64,000 bases of DNA from an uncultured Alphaproteobacteria bacterium (GTDB lineage: Bacteria > Pseudomonadota > Alphaproteobacteria > Caulobacterales > Hyphomonadaceae): assembly GCA_903831255.1 (NCBI GenBank), contig CAIKWZ010000040.1, positions 1 to 64,000 of the forward strand, given 5' to 3'. The notes below the pieces were generated by a model that was not told the origin of the DNA, ran no database searches, and worked only from the letters and a program-made list of their open reading frames with translations. Shown here in pieces: positions 6,492 to 14,216 of the stretch; positions within the stretch are counted from its first letter, which is position 1; each line of letters opens with the position of its first letter. Position numbers and translations under genes: made by a program.

Positions 6492-7792
6492 TGTTCAGGG
6501 GTGTCCTCGTCGAGGTATCGCTCCCACGCCTGTTCGAAGGCCTCGCGGCGATATGCTTTTCTGACTCCAAAGCCACCCAGGCGGACGTCCCGCGAGCGAA
6601 TTCCGAACGGGCGCAGAAGGCGGGCGAGATTCACGGGACTGATCGGCTTCTCCGACTTTCCAAACGCCGCCCAAGGCCCGCCATCGTCCAGGGCGAGGGC
6701 CTCGCATAGGTCAAGGCTTGTGATCTCAGCCCTCGTGTACTCGGCGAAGATTCTGCGAATGTCGCGCAAAAGAGCAGTGCGCGTGGAATCCTGCTCTCCG
6801 TCCTCGACCGCTCCAAGGGTCAGCACGCGGCATGCGGTCCTCGCGCGATCAGGCCAACCTTCGCCGGCGGCGTCGGCTATCGCCAGAAGCGGCCGCCAGT
6901 TGTCCGCTGCGCGATCGTTCAGAAAAGCTGGCGCCTCGGGGTCGGCGTTCGTAAGCCGCTCCTTGACGTCTTGCACCCAGCGAGCCGCACGGCGCCGGAG
7001 GCTGAGGAATTGATCCGGCCTATCGCCGCGCAGCCGTTCAAAGGACTCGTCTCGCGCCTTCCGCTGCATACGAATTATGATCGACCTGTCTTCGAGGGTT
7101 TCTGCGATGCGCCCAATGCTGGCGAGCGCGACGGGGGTCCAGGTGGAGAAGCGCCGCGGTTCGTGTTCGTCGCCATCGCACCGGATGGCGCACCCGTCTC
7201 GGGCGTGGCCCGAGTTGACGACGTTCCTAATGTCCTCGTTCGCGGTTCCGAAGCTGTCGAATTCGTCCAGTAGGAGCGTCGGCCGTTCGGCCTCAACCAC
7301 TCGGAAAAGAGAGGCCGCCGAAATATTCGCCGCGATAAGCGGCCGCCGCGTAAGAAATCCCAAAATGCGAAGGAGCGTCGATTTTCCGCAGCGCTTTTCA
7401 GGCGAGCGGATCGACAGGCGGGGCGAGATAAAGAAGGCCTCGAAAGCGAAGGTATGCAGGACCCAGAGCGCGAGCGAGTCTGCCGCGCCCTCTGGCAGCG
7501 AGAGGAATCGCCGGAATGTTGCCGCGATATCGTCCAGAAGTGCGGCACCGTCGACATCCTCGCCCCAAGGCTCGACCTCGGTGAACGTGAAACCGGGGCG
7601 CCCATGTTCCTCGCTGTGGGACCGGGGCCGCGCTTTCCTCACCGCTTCGTCTAGGGTCGCGACGCGAACGCCGAGACGCTGCGCCTCCTGCGCTCGCATA
7701 GTGTCGTAAACGAGCGGAGCGAGCGCGGCCAGGCGCCGGATCTCTGTTTCCAAATCAATCGGATTTTCGGGCTGGAGCGGCGCATCAAACAT
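6455..7792 (-). CDS. DUF3631 P-loop ATPase (primase/helicase-associated type)
   Basis: About 445 residues from ATG 7792, which has GGTGGGGG upstream; its start overlaps the end of the previous gene by 8 bases. A P-loop (RSPEKRCGKSTLLRILG) is followed by a Walker B-like segment (RPTLLLDEFDSFG) and an arginine-rich C-terminal helical half matching DUF3631. Such domains are found in mobile elements, often fused to or replacing the helicase part of a primase-helicase. Here no Toprim or primase domain is fused, so the protein is the bare ATPase. The element context and nearby iteron array suggest it drives element replication after excision; this is inference. The 3' end runs through one arm of an inverted repeat. 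Confidence 0.8.
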   Translation of the reverse strand: MFDAPLQPENPIDLETEIRRLAALAPLVYDTMRAQEAQRLGVRVATLDEAVRKARPRSHSEEHGRPGFTFTEVEPWGEDVDGAALLDDIAATFRRFLSLPEGAADSLALWVLHTFAFEAFFISPRLSIRSPEKRCGKSTLLRILGFLTRRPLIAANISAASLFRVVEAERPTLLLDEFDSFGTANEDIRNVVNSGHARDGCAIRCDGDEHEPRRFSTWTPVALASIGRIAETLEDRSIIIRMQRKARDESFERLRGDRPDQFLSLRRRAARWVQDVKERLTNADPEAPAFLNDRAADNWRPLLAIADAAGEGWPDRARTACRVLTLGAVEDGEQDSTRTALLRDIRRIFAEYTRAEITSLDLCEALALDDGGPWAAFGKSEKPISPVNLARLLRPFGIRSRDVRLGGFGVRKAYRREAFEQAWERYLDEDTPEQPATPQQTNEIR

Positions 7793-8111
7793 CTGGAAGA
7801 TACCCCCACCAGTCCGCCGGGTCGTTCGTGCCTGCAATCAAGCCCTTGGCGATGACTTCGGAGGCCTCTCCGACGCCGAGGGCGGCCAGCAGGCCAGTTC
7901 GCTGAGCGCAGGCGAACAGCTCGGCGAAGGCCACCGCTTCGTCCAGGGCTCCGCTCGCCACCAGTCCGCCTGCGTTTCTGGCCACAGCCCAAAGTGCCGC
8001 CTCGAAATCCGGCTCGAAACTCCATCCCGCCGCGGCCTCTGCGTCATCACGAGCGGAGACAAGGGCATGAGCAAGATATCCGCACGCGAACGCCCGAAGG
8101 TTCGGTGTCAT
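7785..8111 (-). CDS. Small helical hypothetical protein between AlpA and DUF3631 genes
   Basis: 108 residues from ATG 8111. The stop of the AlpA-like gene (8115-8113) is one base upstream, so the two are translationally coupled, and its 3' end overlaps the DUF3631 gene by 8 bases. The protein is acidic and Ala/Leu/Gly-rich (FEAALWAVARNAGGLVASGA), probably all-helical, and ends DWWGYLPDV. No family was recognised. Position suggests it serves with the replication ATPase, perhaps as a loader or regulator; there is no direct evidence. Confidence 0.55.
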   Translation of the reverse strand: MTPNLRAFACGYLAHALVSARDDAEAAAGWSFEPDFEAALWAVARNAGGLVASGALDEAVAFAELFACAQRTGLLAALGVGEASEVIAKGLIAGTNDPADWWGYLPDV

Positions 8112-8112
8112 C

Positions 8113-8325
8113 TCACAGCTCCGCCGTCTCAAGGCCGGCGGCGATGAGGCGCTCGACACTCCGGCGCGTAACGCGGGTCGTGGAAAGGATTCGCACTCGC
8201 TCGAGGCGTCCGCTTTTGATGAGCTCGAAGATCGAGGTCTTGCCTAGGCCCGTGGCCAATTGCGCTTGCGCGATCGTAAGGAGCTCGCGTCCGCCCAGCG
8301 GGCCACTGAAGGTGTATTCGGACAT
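8113..8325 (-). CDS. AlpA/MerR-like helix-turn-helix protein (excisionase or regulator)
   Basis: 70 residues from ATG 8325, which has GGAGGCGAAAAC upstream; a longer frame without a ribosome site was rejected. The core reads LLTIAQAQLATGLGKTSIFE then a basic wing (RLERVRI...TRVTRRSVERLI), the winged-helix pattern of AlpA/excisionase-type proteins. Such proteins bend DNA at attachment sites to direct excision or activate the integrase or early promoters. It is the first gene of a coupled three-gene unit with the DUF3631 ATPase and lies just downstream of the iteron-like array, a likely binding region. Confidence 0.75.
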   Translation of the reverse strand: MSEYTFSGPLGGRELLTIAQAQLATGLGKTSIFELIKSGRLERVRILSTTRVTRRSVERLIAAGLETAEL

Positions 8326-8365
8326 GTTTTCGCCTCCATTCGCCCGGTCGCGGGCGGCATGGCGC

Positions 8366-8519
8366 GGAAATAAAACCAAAACGGCGGGATAATCCCCTGT
8401 CGCGAATTCAATTGGCGCCCCGGATTGGCGCCCCGCATTGGCGCCCTGAATTTGGGGCATTTTTCGAATCCCCCGTCACGCATTCGAAAGGCGCCCCGGA
8501 TTGGCGCCTCGGATTGTGG
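8366..8519. repeat. Iteron-like array of 13-bp units beside an AT-rich stretch
   Basis: Three perfect-register 13-bp units based on ATTGGCGCCCCGG lie at 8411-8423, 8424-8436 and 8437-8449. Two more are at 8487-8499 and 8500-8512, with partial units after each group. Each holds the palindrome GGCGCC. Next to them, 8366-8395 is A-rich (aaataaaaccaaaac) in an otherwise GC-rich region. Array plus AT-rich DNA next to a replication ATPase gene is the layout of an iteron origin; binding sites for the AlpA-like regulator are the alternative. Confidence 0.7.
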
Positions 8520-8526
8520 AGAGGTC

Positions 8527-9183
8527 CTAGCGCCTTGTCTTGCGCTTCCCCTTCGAAGATCCAAGTTCAGGATAATACCTGCGGACCTCATCCCATGCCC
8601 GTTCAGCGCCCCGCTGTGAAACACCCGTCTTACTTTGAACGTCAGGAACCCAGGATTTCTTCACCGGAAGTTCGCCTTCCTGCTTTCTGTAGGAATCTAC
8701 GAGCTCGCGCAGGTTCCTCTCAGCGTCTTTCTGTTGTCGAATTGAATTTTTCTGTTTGGGCTGCTGGTCGGCCCCTTTTTCCGCGATGAGGGCGCGTACG
8801 GACGTTTCCTCAAGCATTACGAACCCGCCTCTATTTTGTTCTTGCTTCACATCTCGAAGCACGGGCACCAGGACGGGTGCCTCAACCCATCTGGCGCTTA
8901 TCGCTGCGTTTGCGTTCGGCGTGGCCCAATAGCGCTCTGCGACCTGAAACAGTTTTCCGTCATCGTGACCGGGCGCGTTGTCCCATCGGGAGGGGCTGAC
9001 AACCCGCTGCTGTACCAGGAGGTAGGCGTGCAATCGGCCTGCCCTAAGCTCTCGGCATATCAGGTCAGCAAGTTCGTGAAACAGCGGCATGGTTACGGTT
9101 TCCTCGGGACGTGTGATCGACGCCCAGAGATGGACCGCGCTTGGAAAAGACAGGTATCCGGGAACCGCGTTATAGTTGCGCAT
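8527..9183 (-). CDS. Hypothetical element protein, possibly DNA-binding
   Basis: 218 residues from ATG 9183 with TAGGGGGGC upstream. The N-terminal part (MRNYNAVPGYLSFPSAVHLW) and middle are globular with predicted strands. The last 80 residues are very basic and charged (QQPKQKNSIRQQKDAERNL; GSSKGKRKTRR), suggesting nucleic-acid contact. A helix-turn-helix-like segment may lie near TGVSQRGAERAWDEVRR. It sits between the integrase and the iteron array on the same strand. No known family was recognised. A replication initiator or element regulator would fit the place, but nothing shows this directly. Confidence 0.6.
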   Translation of the reverse strand: MRNYNAVPGYLSFPSAVHLWASITRPEETVTMPLFHELADLICRELRAGRLHAYLLVQQRVVSPSRWDNAPGHDDGKLFQVAERYWATPNANAAISARWVEAPVLVPVLRDVKQEQNRGGFVMLEETSVRALIAEKGADQQPKQKNSIRQQKDAERNLRELVDSYRKQEGELPVKKSWVPDVQSKTGVSQRGAERAWDEVRRYYPELGSSKGKRKTRR

Positions 9184-9217
9184 GATAGCCCCCCTACAGG
9201 CTGGCCCCACATGAGAA

Positions 9218-9274
9218 GCGCTGCGGCGGGCCCGGTAGGGGCGGGCTTTCGGCTGGCCGGCCTAGCCGCAGCGC
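9218..9274 (-). terminator. Long-looped inverted repeat after the integrase gene
   Basis: GCGCTGCGGC (9218-9227) and GCCGCAGCGC (9265-9274) form 10-bp arms around 37 bases, directly after the integrase stop on the minus strand. The GC-rich loop can fold further. No T-run follows, so terminator is tentative. Confidence 0.35.
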
Positions 9275-9276
9275 CT

Positions 9277-10533
9277 CTAGCTTATCATGCCCCGGATCGG
9301 CGTCACGTTATGACCTTCGGCGGCTTGGCCCTCGGTGACGTATCGCGCCCAGTCGGCCATCATTCGCCTGCGTTTTTCGAGGAGGTCGCCGCGACGATAC
9401 GCGGCCTCAGTCTTACTCCCCACCGCATGGGCGAGGGCCATTTCGCCGACTTCCCACGAATAAGCCGTCATCTCGCCAGACCAATCCCGCAGCGTGCTGC
9501 GAAAGCCGTGCTGGGTCGCGATACCTTTAAACCCCATCCTGTGCATGTGAGCGCTGAGAGTTGCATCGGAGAGTTGTCGTCCGAACTTCAGATCGCTCCC
9601 GAACACGAGCCCTTCGTGACCGTGGGCGGTGAGACGTTCGCGCAGGATCTTCAGGGCTGGCGCCGAGAGGGGAACACGGTGCTCTCTTCCCGACTTCGTG
9701 CGGGTTCCGGGCACGGTCCAGAGCTCCGCCTCAAAACCAATCTCGGACCATGTCGCGCCGCGAACCTCGCCCGAACGGGCGCCCGTCAAAATAGCGAAGC
9801 GCAGAGCCTCGGCCCCGGCGCCCTCCCGCTCCTGCAGAGCGCGCCAGAACTCAGCGGCCTGTCTGAATGGAAGCGCCGGGTGATGTTTAGGCTGTATCCG
9901 TATGCGAGGCAGGGCGTGGGCGAGGTTTCCTTTGAGGGCCGCCGGATTAGCGCCTTGGGGTCGGTGACCGCGCGCCACCGCCCAATCAAGAACCGCCTCG
10001 ATGCGCTGGCGAACGCGCCGGGCGGTCTCCGGCTTGTGCGTCCAGATCGGGTCCAGCACGCCGAGAACGGCCTTCGTGTCGATTTCAGCGATCGGGGAGG
10101 GACATAAGGCGGCGGCATAATCGAACAGAGACTTGCGCCATTGAGCCCGGTGCTTGGCGTTTTTCCACTGAGTGTCATGCTGAGAAAGGTAGGCCTCCGC
10201 CGCCTGTGCAAAGGTCAAGGACGCCGGCGCGACCGGGGCCGCGGGCCTCCCTTTCGACGTGCGGAGCTCCGCCAGCAGATCGCCGCCGGCCTTGGCCTTG
10301 GCGCGGAACTCAGCGCAGCGCTTGCGGGCCTCGGCCAGCGTCACCCGGTCAGCCGAGCCAAGCCCCAGCTCGCGGCGCTTACCATCGACGGTGACGCGAC
10401 ATAACCAGGACCGGCGCGGCTCACCGTCCGTGCCTGTCGTGATCTGAAGAATGAGCCCGCCTCCGTCGGTGTAGTAACCCGCGCGCCGGATCTTCAAACT
10501 GGCGGCCGTCAGCTTGTTGATTGCTCTGCCCAT
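9277..10533 (-). CDS. Tyrosine site-specific integrase (tRNA-targeting, DUF4102 type)
   Basis: About 418 residues from ATG 10533 (GGTAGGGAA upstream). An N-terminal arm-binding DUF4102 domain (LTAASLKIRRAGYYTDGGGL; RSWLCRVTVDGKRRELGLG) is followed by a SAM-like core-binding region and the catalytic domain. Catalytic residues can be seen: Arg in LTGARSGEVRG, HGFR in QHGFRSTLRDW, a His in LAHAVGS and the nucleophile Tyr in TEAAYRRGD. It looks intact. The gene points away from tRNA-Ser(UGA), with its 5' end 166 bases from the tRNA 3' end, the usual arrangement for integrases that use a tRNA gene as attB. Confidence 0.95.
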   Translation of the reverse strand: MGRAINKLTAASLKIRRAGYYTDGGGLILQITTGTDGEPRRSWLCRVTVDGKRRELGLGSADRVTLAEARKRCAEFRAKAKAGGDLLAELRTSKGRPAAPVAPASLTFAQAAEAYLSQHDTQWKNAKHRAQWRKSLFDYAAALCPSPIAEIDTKAVLGVLDPIWTHKPETARRVRQRIEAVLDWAVARGHRPQGANPAALKGNLAHALPRIRIQPKHHPALPFRQAAEFWRALQEREGAGAEALRFAILTGARSGEVRGATWSEIGFEAELWTVPGTRTKSGREHRVPLSAPALKILRERLTAHGHEGLVFGSDLKFGRQLSDATLSAHMHRMGFKGIATQHGFRSTLRDWSGEMTAYSWEVGEMALAHAVGSKTEAAYRRGDLLEKRRRMMADWARYVTEGQAAEGHNVTPIRGMIS

Positions 10534-10699
10534 TTCCCTACCCACGAACGGCGGGGTTTTTCCTACCACCCCCCTACCACCCTAACTAGCTCCGATCGGG
10601 GACGAAACCAAGCGAACTAGGGCGGACTGAGAAAAGATAGAAGCGGTTTGATTTAATGTTATTTTTGCGAATTTCTGCGAACCGGCTCGAACTGCCACG

Positions 10700-10750
10700 T
10701 GGCGGAAGGGGTGGGATTCGAACCCACGGTGGGCTTTCACCCACGCTGGT
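10700..10750. other. Probable attachment site in the tRNA-Ser 3' part
   Basis: The integrase gene lies immediately beyond the 3' end of the tRNA, and the tRNA is complete, as expected when an element integrates at a tRNA 3' end and restores it. The exact crossover cannot be placed because no second copy of this sequence was seen in the window. Confidence 0.5.
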
Positions 10751-10789
10751 TTTCAAGACCAGTGCCTTAAACCGCTCGGCCACCCTTCC
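10700..10789 (-). tRNA. tRNA-Ser(UGA)
   Basis: A 90-nt class II tRNA on the minus strand. The acceptor stem GGAAGGG pairs with CCCTTCC, the anticodon loop CTTGAAA gives anticodon UGA (10755-10753), there is a long variable arm (GTGGGTGAAAGCCCAC), the T loop reads GGTTCGAATCC and the 3' CCA is encoded. The integrase next to its 3' end marks it as the probable integration target. Confidence 0.97.
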
Positions 10790-10848
10790 ATCGATCAGCA
10801 CTCCTAGTGGGGCCTTGAGAGGAAGAAAACAGTTCTTTTTGATCAAGA

Positions 10849-10882
10849 CGGTCATTTTTGACCGGCCTGATCAGTCAGGCCG
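10849..10882. other. Two overlapping hairpins in the tRNA-Ser/lipoprotein intergenic region
   Basis: CGGTCA-TTTT-TGACCG (10849-10864) overlaps the start of CGGCCTGA-TCAG-TCAGGCCG (10863-10882). The two cannot form together, so they are alternative structures. They lie upstream of both divergent genes, the tRNA (minus) and the lipoprotein hydrolase (plus). Operators or a structured leader are possible. The rest of 10790-11085 holds nothing recognised. Confidence 0.5.
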
Positions 10883-11085
10883 TTCGGCGGTTTGCCTGTA
10901 GGCGCTGATTCTGGCCCTCAGGCTCTGAGGTTTCTTCGAACGGCAATACTCCCGGTCGTCTTGTCACAAGCGCCCGGGGCCCCATAGGCTCGATCTCGGA
11001 AGGGCGGACCTGGAACGGCCGCCTAAGGAAGTGTCGTCATGCCGGCCTTGCCGCTCGAATTGTGCCGGAACCGGGAGGGGACGCC

Positions 11086-12471
11086 GTGAGGATTGTCCTG
11101 GCATGCGCCCTGGCCGGCATCCTGGCCCTTATGGGCTGTTCGACGCCGCCTCGCTCCTCCTGGACCGATAGGGCGGATGCGGTCATCGAGGAGGCGATAT
11201 CGCTCCGTGAGATACCGGGCGCGGTTCTCTGGGTGGGTCGTCGCGATCATACGATCTACCGCAAGGCGTATGGGATGCGGGCCCTTCAACCGACGCCTGA
11301 GGCGATGTCTCTCGATACGGTGTTTGACCTCGCCTCTCTCACAAAGGTCCTCGCGACGGCGAGTGCGGTCATGGTCCTTGTCGAGGATGGAAAGATCCGA
11401 CTGTCCGACAGGGTGAGCGCGGTCCTTCCTGAGTTTACTGGTCCCGGTAAAGAGTTCGTCACCATTCGACATCTCCTGACCCACACCTCGGGACTGAGGC
11501 CCAGTCTCGACCTGCAACCGGGCTGGCGAGGCGCCGAGGAGGCGGTCCGCCGGGCGGCTCAGGAAGACCTGCAGGCGGCCCCCGGAGAGCAGTTCGTCTA
11601 TAGCGACATCGGATTCATTCTGCTGGGCGAGATCGTGTCGAGGGTCAGCGGCGTCCCGCTGGAGGAATTTGTCCGGAGGCGCGTCTGGGAGCCGCTCGGA
11701 ATGGAGCAGACAGAATTCCGGCCGCCGGAATCGTTGATCCCTCGAATTGCTCCCACCCAGTCATGCGCCTCTCAGGACGGACCTTGCGAAGGCGCGGACC
11801 GATCGATGATGCGGGGCGTCGTGCATGACCCCACGGCGCGCCGCATGGGCGGGGTCGCAGGACATGCGGGAGTGTTCGCACCAGCCTCCGATCTCTCACG
11901 CTATGTCCGGATGATTCTTCGGGGGGGCGAACTGGACGGGCGTCGGGTTCTCTCCGCCTCGGGCGTCGCCCGTATGACCTCCCGAGCGACGCCTCCGACC
12001 ATGGACGTTCAGCGGGGGCTCGGATGGGATATCGACAGCCGCTACTCCTCCAGCCGGGGCGACCTCTTTCCCATAGGATCCTTCGGGCATACCGGCTTTA
12101 CCGGCACGTCCATCTGGATTGATCCGTTCTCCGGGGTCTACGTGATCCTGCTGACCCATCGTGTTCACCCCGACGGCCAGGGAGATGCGATACCACTTCG
12201 CTCAAAGGTTGCGACGATCGTCGCCGCAGCGCTAGCAGGAAACTCCTATTCCGAGGCGGCCCGGGGGCGCACCTTCGCGTCACCTGAGTTCAGAAGTCCC
12301 GCGCGTCCTTCCGCCCAACCGCCCCAGCCGCCGGTCGACATAGACAGCAATACGCAAGCGGCGCCTGTTCCTTCCGGCCTGCAGGGTCAGGCGCTCTCAC
12401 CATGGGGCCGCAAAACAAGCATCGCGTCTCAGAACGGAGGTGAACTACACGCCCTCTGGGAGACGGCATGA
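11086..12471 (+). CDS. Lipoprotein serine hydrolase, class C beta-lactamase fold
   Basis: 461 residues from GTG 11086, preferred because GGGAGGGG lies six bases upstream; a GTG at 11062 has no site. A lipoprotein signal (lipobox LMGC, Cys18) anchors it to a membrane facing the periplasm. The serine hydrolase fold shows S84-LTK (SxxK), YSD at 172-174 as the YxN-like motif, and GHTG near the end. Family members include DD-peptidases, esterases and amidases of peptidoglycan or small molecules; true beta-lactamase activity is not implied. Its stop overlaps the next gene (ATGA), so it is co-translated with a sodium/solute symporter. That pairing suggests that the enzyme frees a solute which the transporter takes up. 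The substrate is unknown. Confidence 0.85.
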   Translation: MRIVLACALAGILALMGCSTPPRSSWTDRADAVIEEAISLREIPGAVLWVGRRDHTIYRKAYGMRALQPTPEAMSLDTVFDLASLTKVLATASAVMVLVEDGKIRLSDRVSAVLPEFTGPGKEFVTIRHLLTHTSGLRPSLDLQPGWRGAEEAVRRAAQEDLQAAPGEQFVYSDIGFILLGEIVSRVSGVPLEEFVRRRVWEPLGMEQTEFRPPESLIPRIAPTQSCASQDGPCEGADRSMMRGVVHDPTARRMGGVAGHAGVFAPASDLSRYVRMILRGGELDGRRVLSASGVARMTSRATPPTMDVQRGLGWDIDSRYSSSRGDLFPIGSFGHTGFTGTSIWIDPFSGVYVILLTHRVHPDGQGDAIPLRSKVATIVAAALAGNSYSEAARGRTFASPEFRSPARPSAQPPQPPVDIDSNTQAAPVPSGLQGQALSPWGRKTSIASQNGGELHALWETA

Positions 12472-13994
12472 GCGGGTTCGGCGCCATCGACTGGTTGATT
12501 GTCGGCGCCTATTTCGCGCTGGTGACGCTGATCGGGCATCGTCTCAGCGCGCGTCAGGTGAACGTCGGGGAGTATTTCCTCGGGTCCCGAAGCCTCCCCT
12601 GGTGGACGGTCTCCTCATCCATCGTGTCGACGACCGTGAGCGGCGTGACCTTCATCGGCGTTCCCGCGATCGTCTTTGCTGAGGGGGGCGATTTTCGTTA
12701 CCTGCAGTTCTGCCTTGCCGGTTTCATTTCCAAGTGGATTTTCGGCCACTGGATTCTGCCGAAGCTCTATGCCGGGGCATATTCCAGCCCCTACGATTAT
12801 ATCCGCGACCGCCTGGGCGCAGGTCTCGGGCAGTTGTCAGCCCTTCTGTTTTTTGTCGGAGCCGTTCTCAGCCAGGGTGTGCGCATCTACGCTGTGTCGC
12901 TGGTTCTGGAGTTGCTGACGGGTCTGGATTTCGCCTGGTGCGTCACCCTCAGCGTGGGGGTCGCCGTGGCGAGCACCTGGCTGGGAGGCGTTCGAGCCGT
13001 CGTCTGGACGGATGTCGTTCAGTTCCTCATGCTGATCGCCGGAGGATGCGTCGCGATCGCGTTTATCTCTCAGGATTATCCCGGCGGTTTCGCCTCGCTA
13101 TTGTCGGCGGCGGGAGAGGCCGGGAAGCTCCGGCTGCTTGATCTCTCTCTCGATCCCCTGGTCAGTTACACGATCTGGGCCGGCGTCTTCGCCATGCCGT
13201 TTCAGAATCTCGCCGCCTACGGCGCCGACCAGCTCAACACCCAGAGAATGCTGTGCTGCCGCTCGATCTCCGAAGCCAGAAGAGCGCTCTATCTCAGCAA
13301 TATCGGAGAAGGCGTTGTGCTCCTCTTTCTTCTGGTCGGCGTCGCGCTGTGGGGTTTTTATAGTCGCGAGGCGATCGATCCGCGTTTCGCCGCCCTGGTC
13401 GCGGAGACCAATGACCGGATTTTTCCGGCGTTCATTCTTTCGGAGATGCCCGCAGGGCTTCGGGGGTTCATGGTGGCGGCGATTTTCGCTGCGGCCATGT
13501 CGAGCCCTGTCCTTTCGGCGCTCGCCGAAACAAGCCTCACCATGTTTCATAAAGGTCACAGGACCGGCTCTCTGAGCGACGCTGACGCCGTGGTCCTGTC
13601 CCGAACTCTGGTCGCCCTCTGGGGTGTGGCGCTCGCCGGTTTCGCCATCATGCTTCGCGGGACGGATGAAGGTCTGATCCCTCTGGCCTTCGCCATGACG
13701 TCCTACACTTATGGCGGATTGCTCGGCCTGTTCCTCATGGCGGCGTTCATTCCGAGGCGGCATGTGCGTCGTCCGCTCCTCGGCGTCGCGGCCTCCGCTC
13801 TGACTGTCGTGCTGGTGGACAACGTCTCGGCTCTGGGTTGGTCGGAGACTGGAAAAATTCTTGCCTTTCCATGGCTGTTTCCGCTGGGGCTCGCTGTGTG
13901 CCTCGGGGTTTCGCTGGCGCCGTTCGGCCCGCTAAAAAATCCGCTGGATCCGGACATGCCAGAGGATCCTGATCGGCTCCGCGGAGCCAGTTGA
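12468..13994 (+). CDS. Sodium:solute symporter (SSS family)
   Basis: 508 residues with about 13 membrane helices, beginning GAIDWLIVGAYFALVTLIGH. SSS features are visible: VGEYFLGSRSLPWW after helix 1, SSSIVSTTVSGVTFIGVPA in the ion-binding helix, and the conserved FAAAMSSPVLSALAETS segment in the middle, where the second sodium site serines lie. It is an inner-membrane transporter of a sugar-like, amino acid or amino-sugar solute driven by the sodium gradient. It overlaps the lipoprotein serine hydrolase gene by four bases, so substrate release and uptake are probably linked. A muropeptide or amino-sugar recycling role is one option, not proven. Confidence 0.93.
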   Translation: MSGFGAIDWLIVGAYFALVTLIGHRLSARQVNVGEYFLGSRSLPWWTVSSSIVSTTVSGVTFIGVPAIVFAEGGDFRYLQFCLAGFISKWIFGHWILPKLYAGAYSSPYDYIRDRLGAGLGQLSALLFFVGAVLSQGVRIYAVSLVLELLTGLDFAWCVTLSVGVAVASTWLGGVRAVVWTDVVQFLMLIAGGCVAIAFISQDYPGGFASLLSAAGEAGKLRLLDLSLDPLVSYTIWAGVFAMPFQNLAAYGADQLNTQRMLCCRSISEARRALYLSNIGEGVVLLFLLVGVALWGFYSREAIDPRFAALVAETNDRIFPAFILSEMPAGLRGFMVAAIFAAAMSSPVLSALAETSLTMFHKGHRTGSLSDADAVVLSRTLVALWGVALAGFAIMLRGTDEGLIPLAFAMTSYTYGGLLGLFLMAAFIPRRHVRRPLLGVAASALTVVLVDNVSALGWSETGKILAFPWLFPLGLAVCLGVSLAPFGPLKNPLDPDMPEDPDRLRGAS

Positions 13995-14192
13995 AGCGCT
14001 TATCGCGCTCAGTCCCTGGCTCCCCAGGATCTTGCTGAAAACGGGTCCCTGCGAGCGAGGTGAGGCCGGAATTCAGGGCGGTGCGAGGCCGTTTGGGCGC
14101 AGCCCGGACATTTTGATGAAAATCGATAGATTCGGTTTCACGGAAACCACAGTGCTCCCTGTTAGGGATAACGGGTCATCCGCCATGGGCGG
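13995..14192 (+). other. Hairpin-rich region between the symporter and rlpA
   Basis: The symporter stop is followed at once by AGCGC-TTATC-GCGCT (13995-14009) and CCTGG-CTCC-CCAGG (14015-14028), probably the end of that operon. Further on lie GGTTTC-ACG-GAAACC (14134-14148), CCCT-GTT-AGGG near 14159 and CCGCC-ATG-GGCGG (14180-14192), close to the rlpA start. The later group may be a structured rlpA leader; no known riboswitch was recognised. Confidence 0.45.
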
Positions 14193-14216
14193 GTAAGTGG
14201 ATCTGCGAGGCTTCAC

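Larger units (their letters stand above)
3629..10702. mobile_element. Satellite-like integrative element beside tRNA-Ser(UGA); left end not found
   Basis: All genes from 3629 to 10533 are on the minus strand. They include a tyrosine integrase next to the 3' end of a tRNA gene, an AlpA-like excisionase/regulator, a DUF3631 helicase/primase-like ATPase, a DUF5681 protein and several small overlapping genes. An iteron-like array and AT-rich stretch lie between two of them. This is the usual make-up of an integrated element. No capsid, portal, tail, lysis or conjugation gene is visible, which fits a phage satellite or a reduced island. A copy of the tRNA 3' end that would mark the other boundary was not seen to the left, so the start given is only the last assignable gene; the lower-GC module 1-3250 may also belong to it. 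Confidence 0.7.

Noticed and set aside
8411-8512. Possible small CRISPR
   Set aside because: Units are 13 bp and directly adjacent with no unique spacers, and no cas genes are present; iterons fit better.
8836-10107. 423-codon plus-strand frame
   Set aside because: It lies opposite the integrase and the 8527-9183 gene; the integrase has catalytic motifs and a ribosome site, this frame has neither.
1-10700. Second copy of the tRNA-Ser 3' end marking the element's left boundary
   Set aside because: I looked for segments such as ggattcgaaccc and ggcggaaggggt to the left of the integrase and did not find one; the boundary is probably outside the window or degraded.
10849-10882. Rho-independent terminator
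   Set aside because: No gene ends into these hairpins on either strand and no T-run follows them.
12468-13994. Naming the symporter as a proline or pantothenate transporter
   Set aside because: Only general SSS features can be read; no residue pattern allows the substrate to be assigned.
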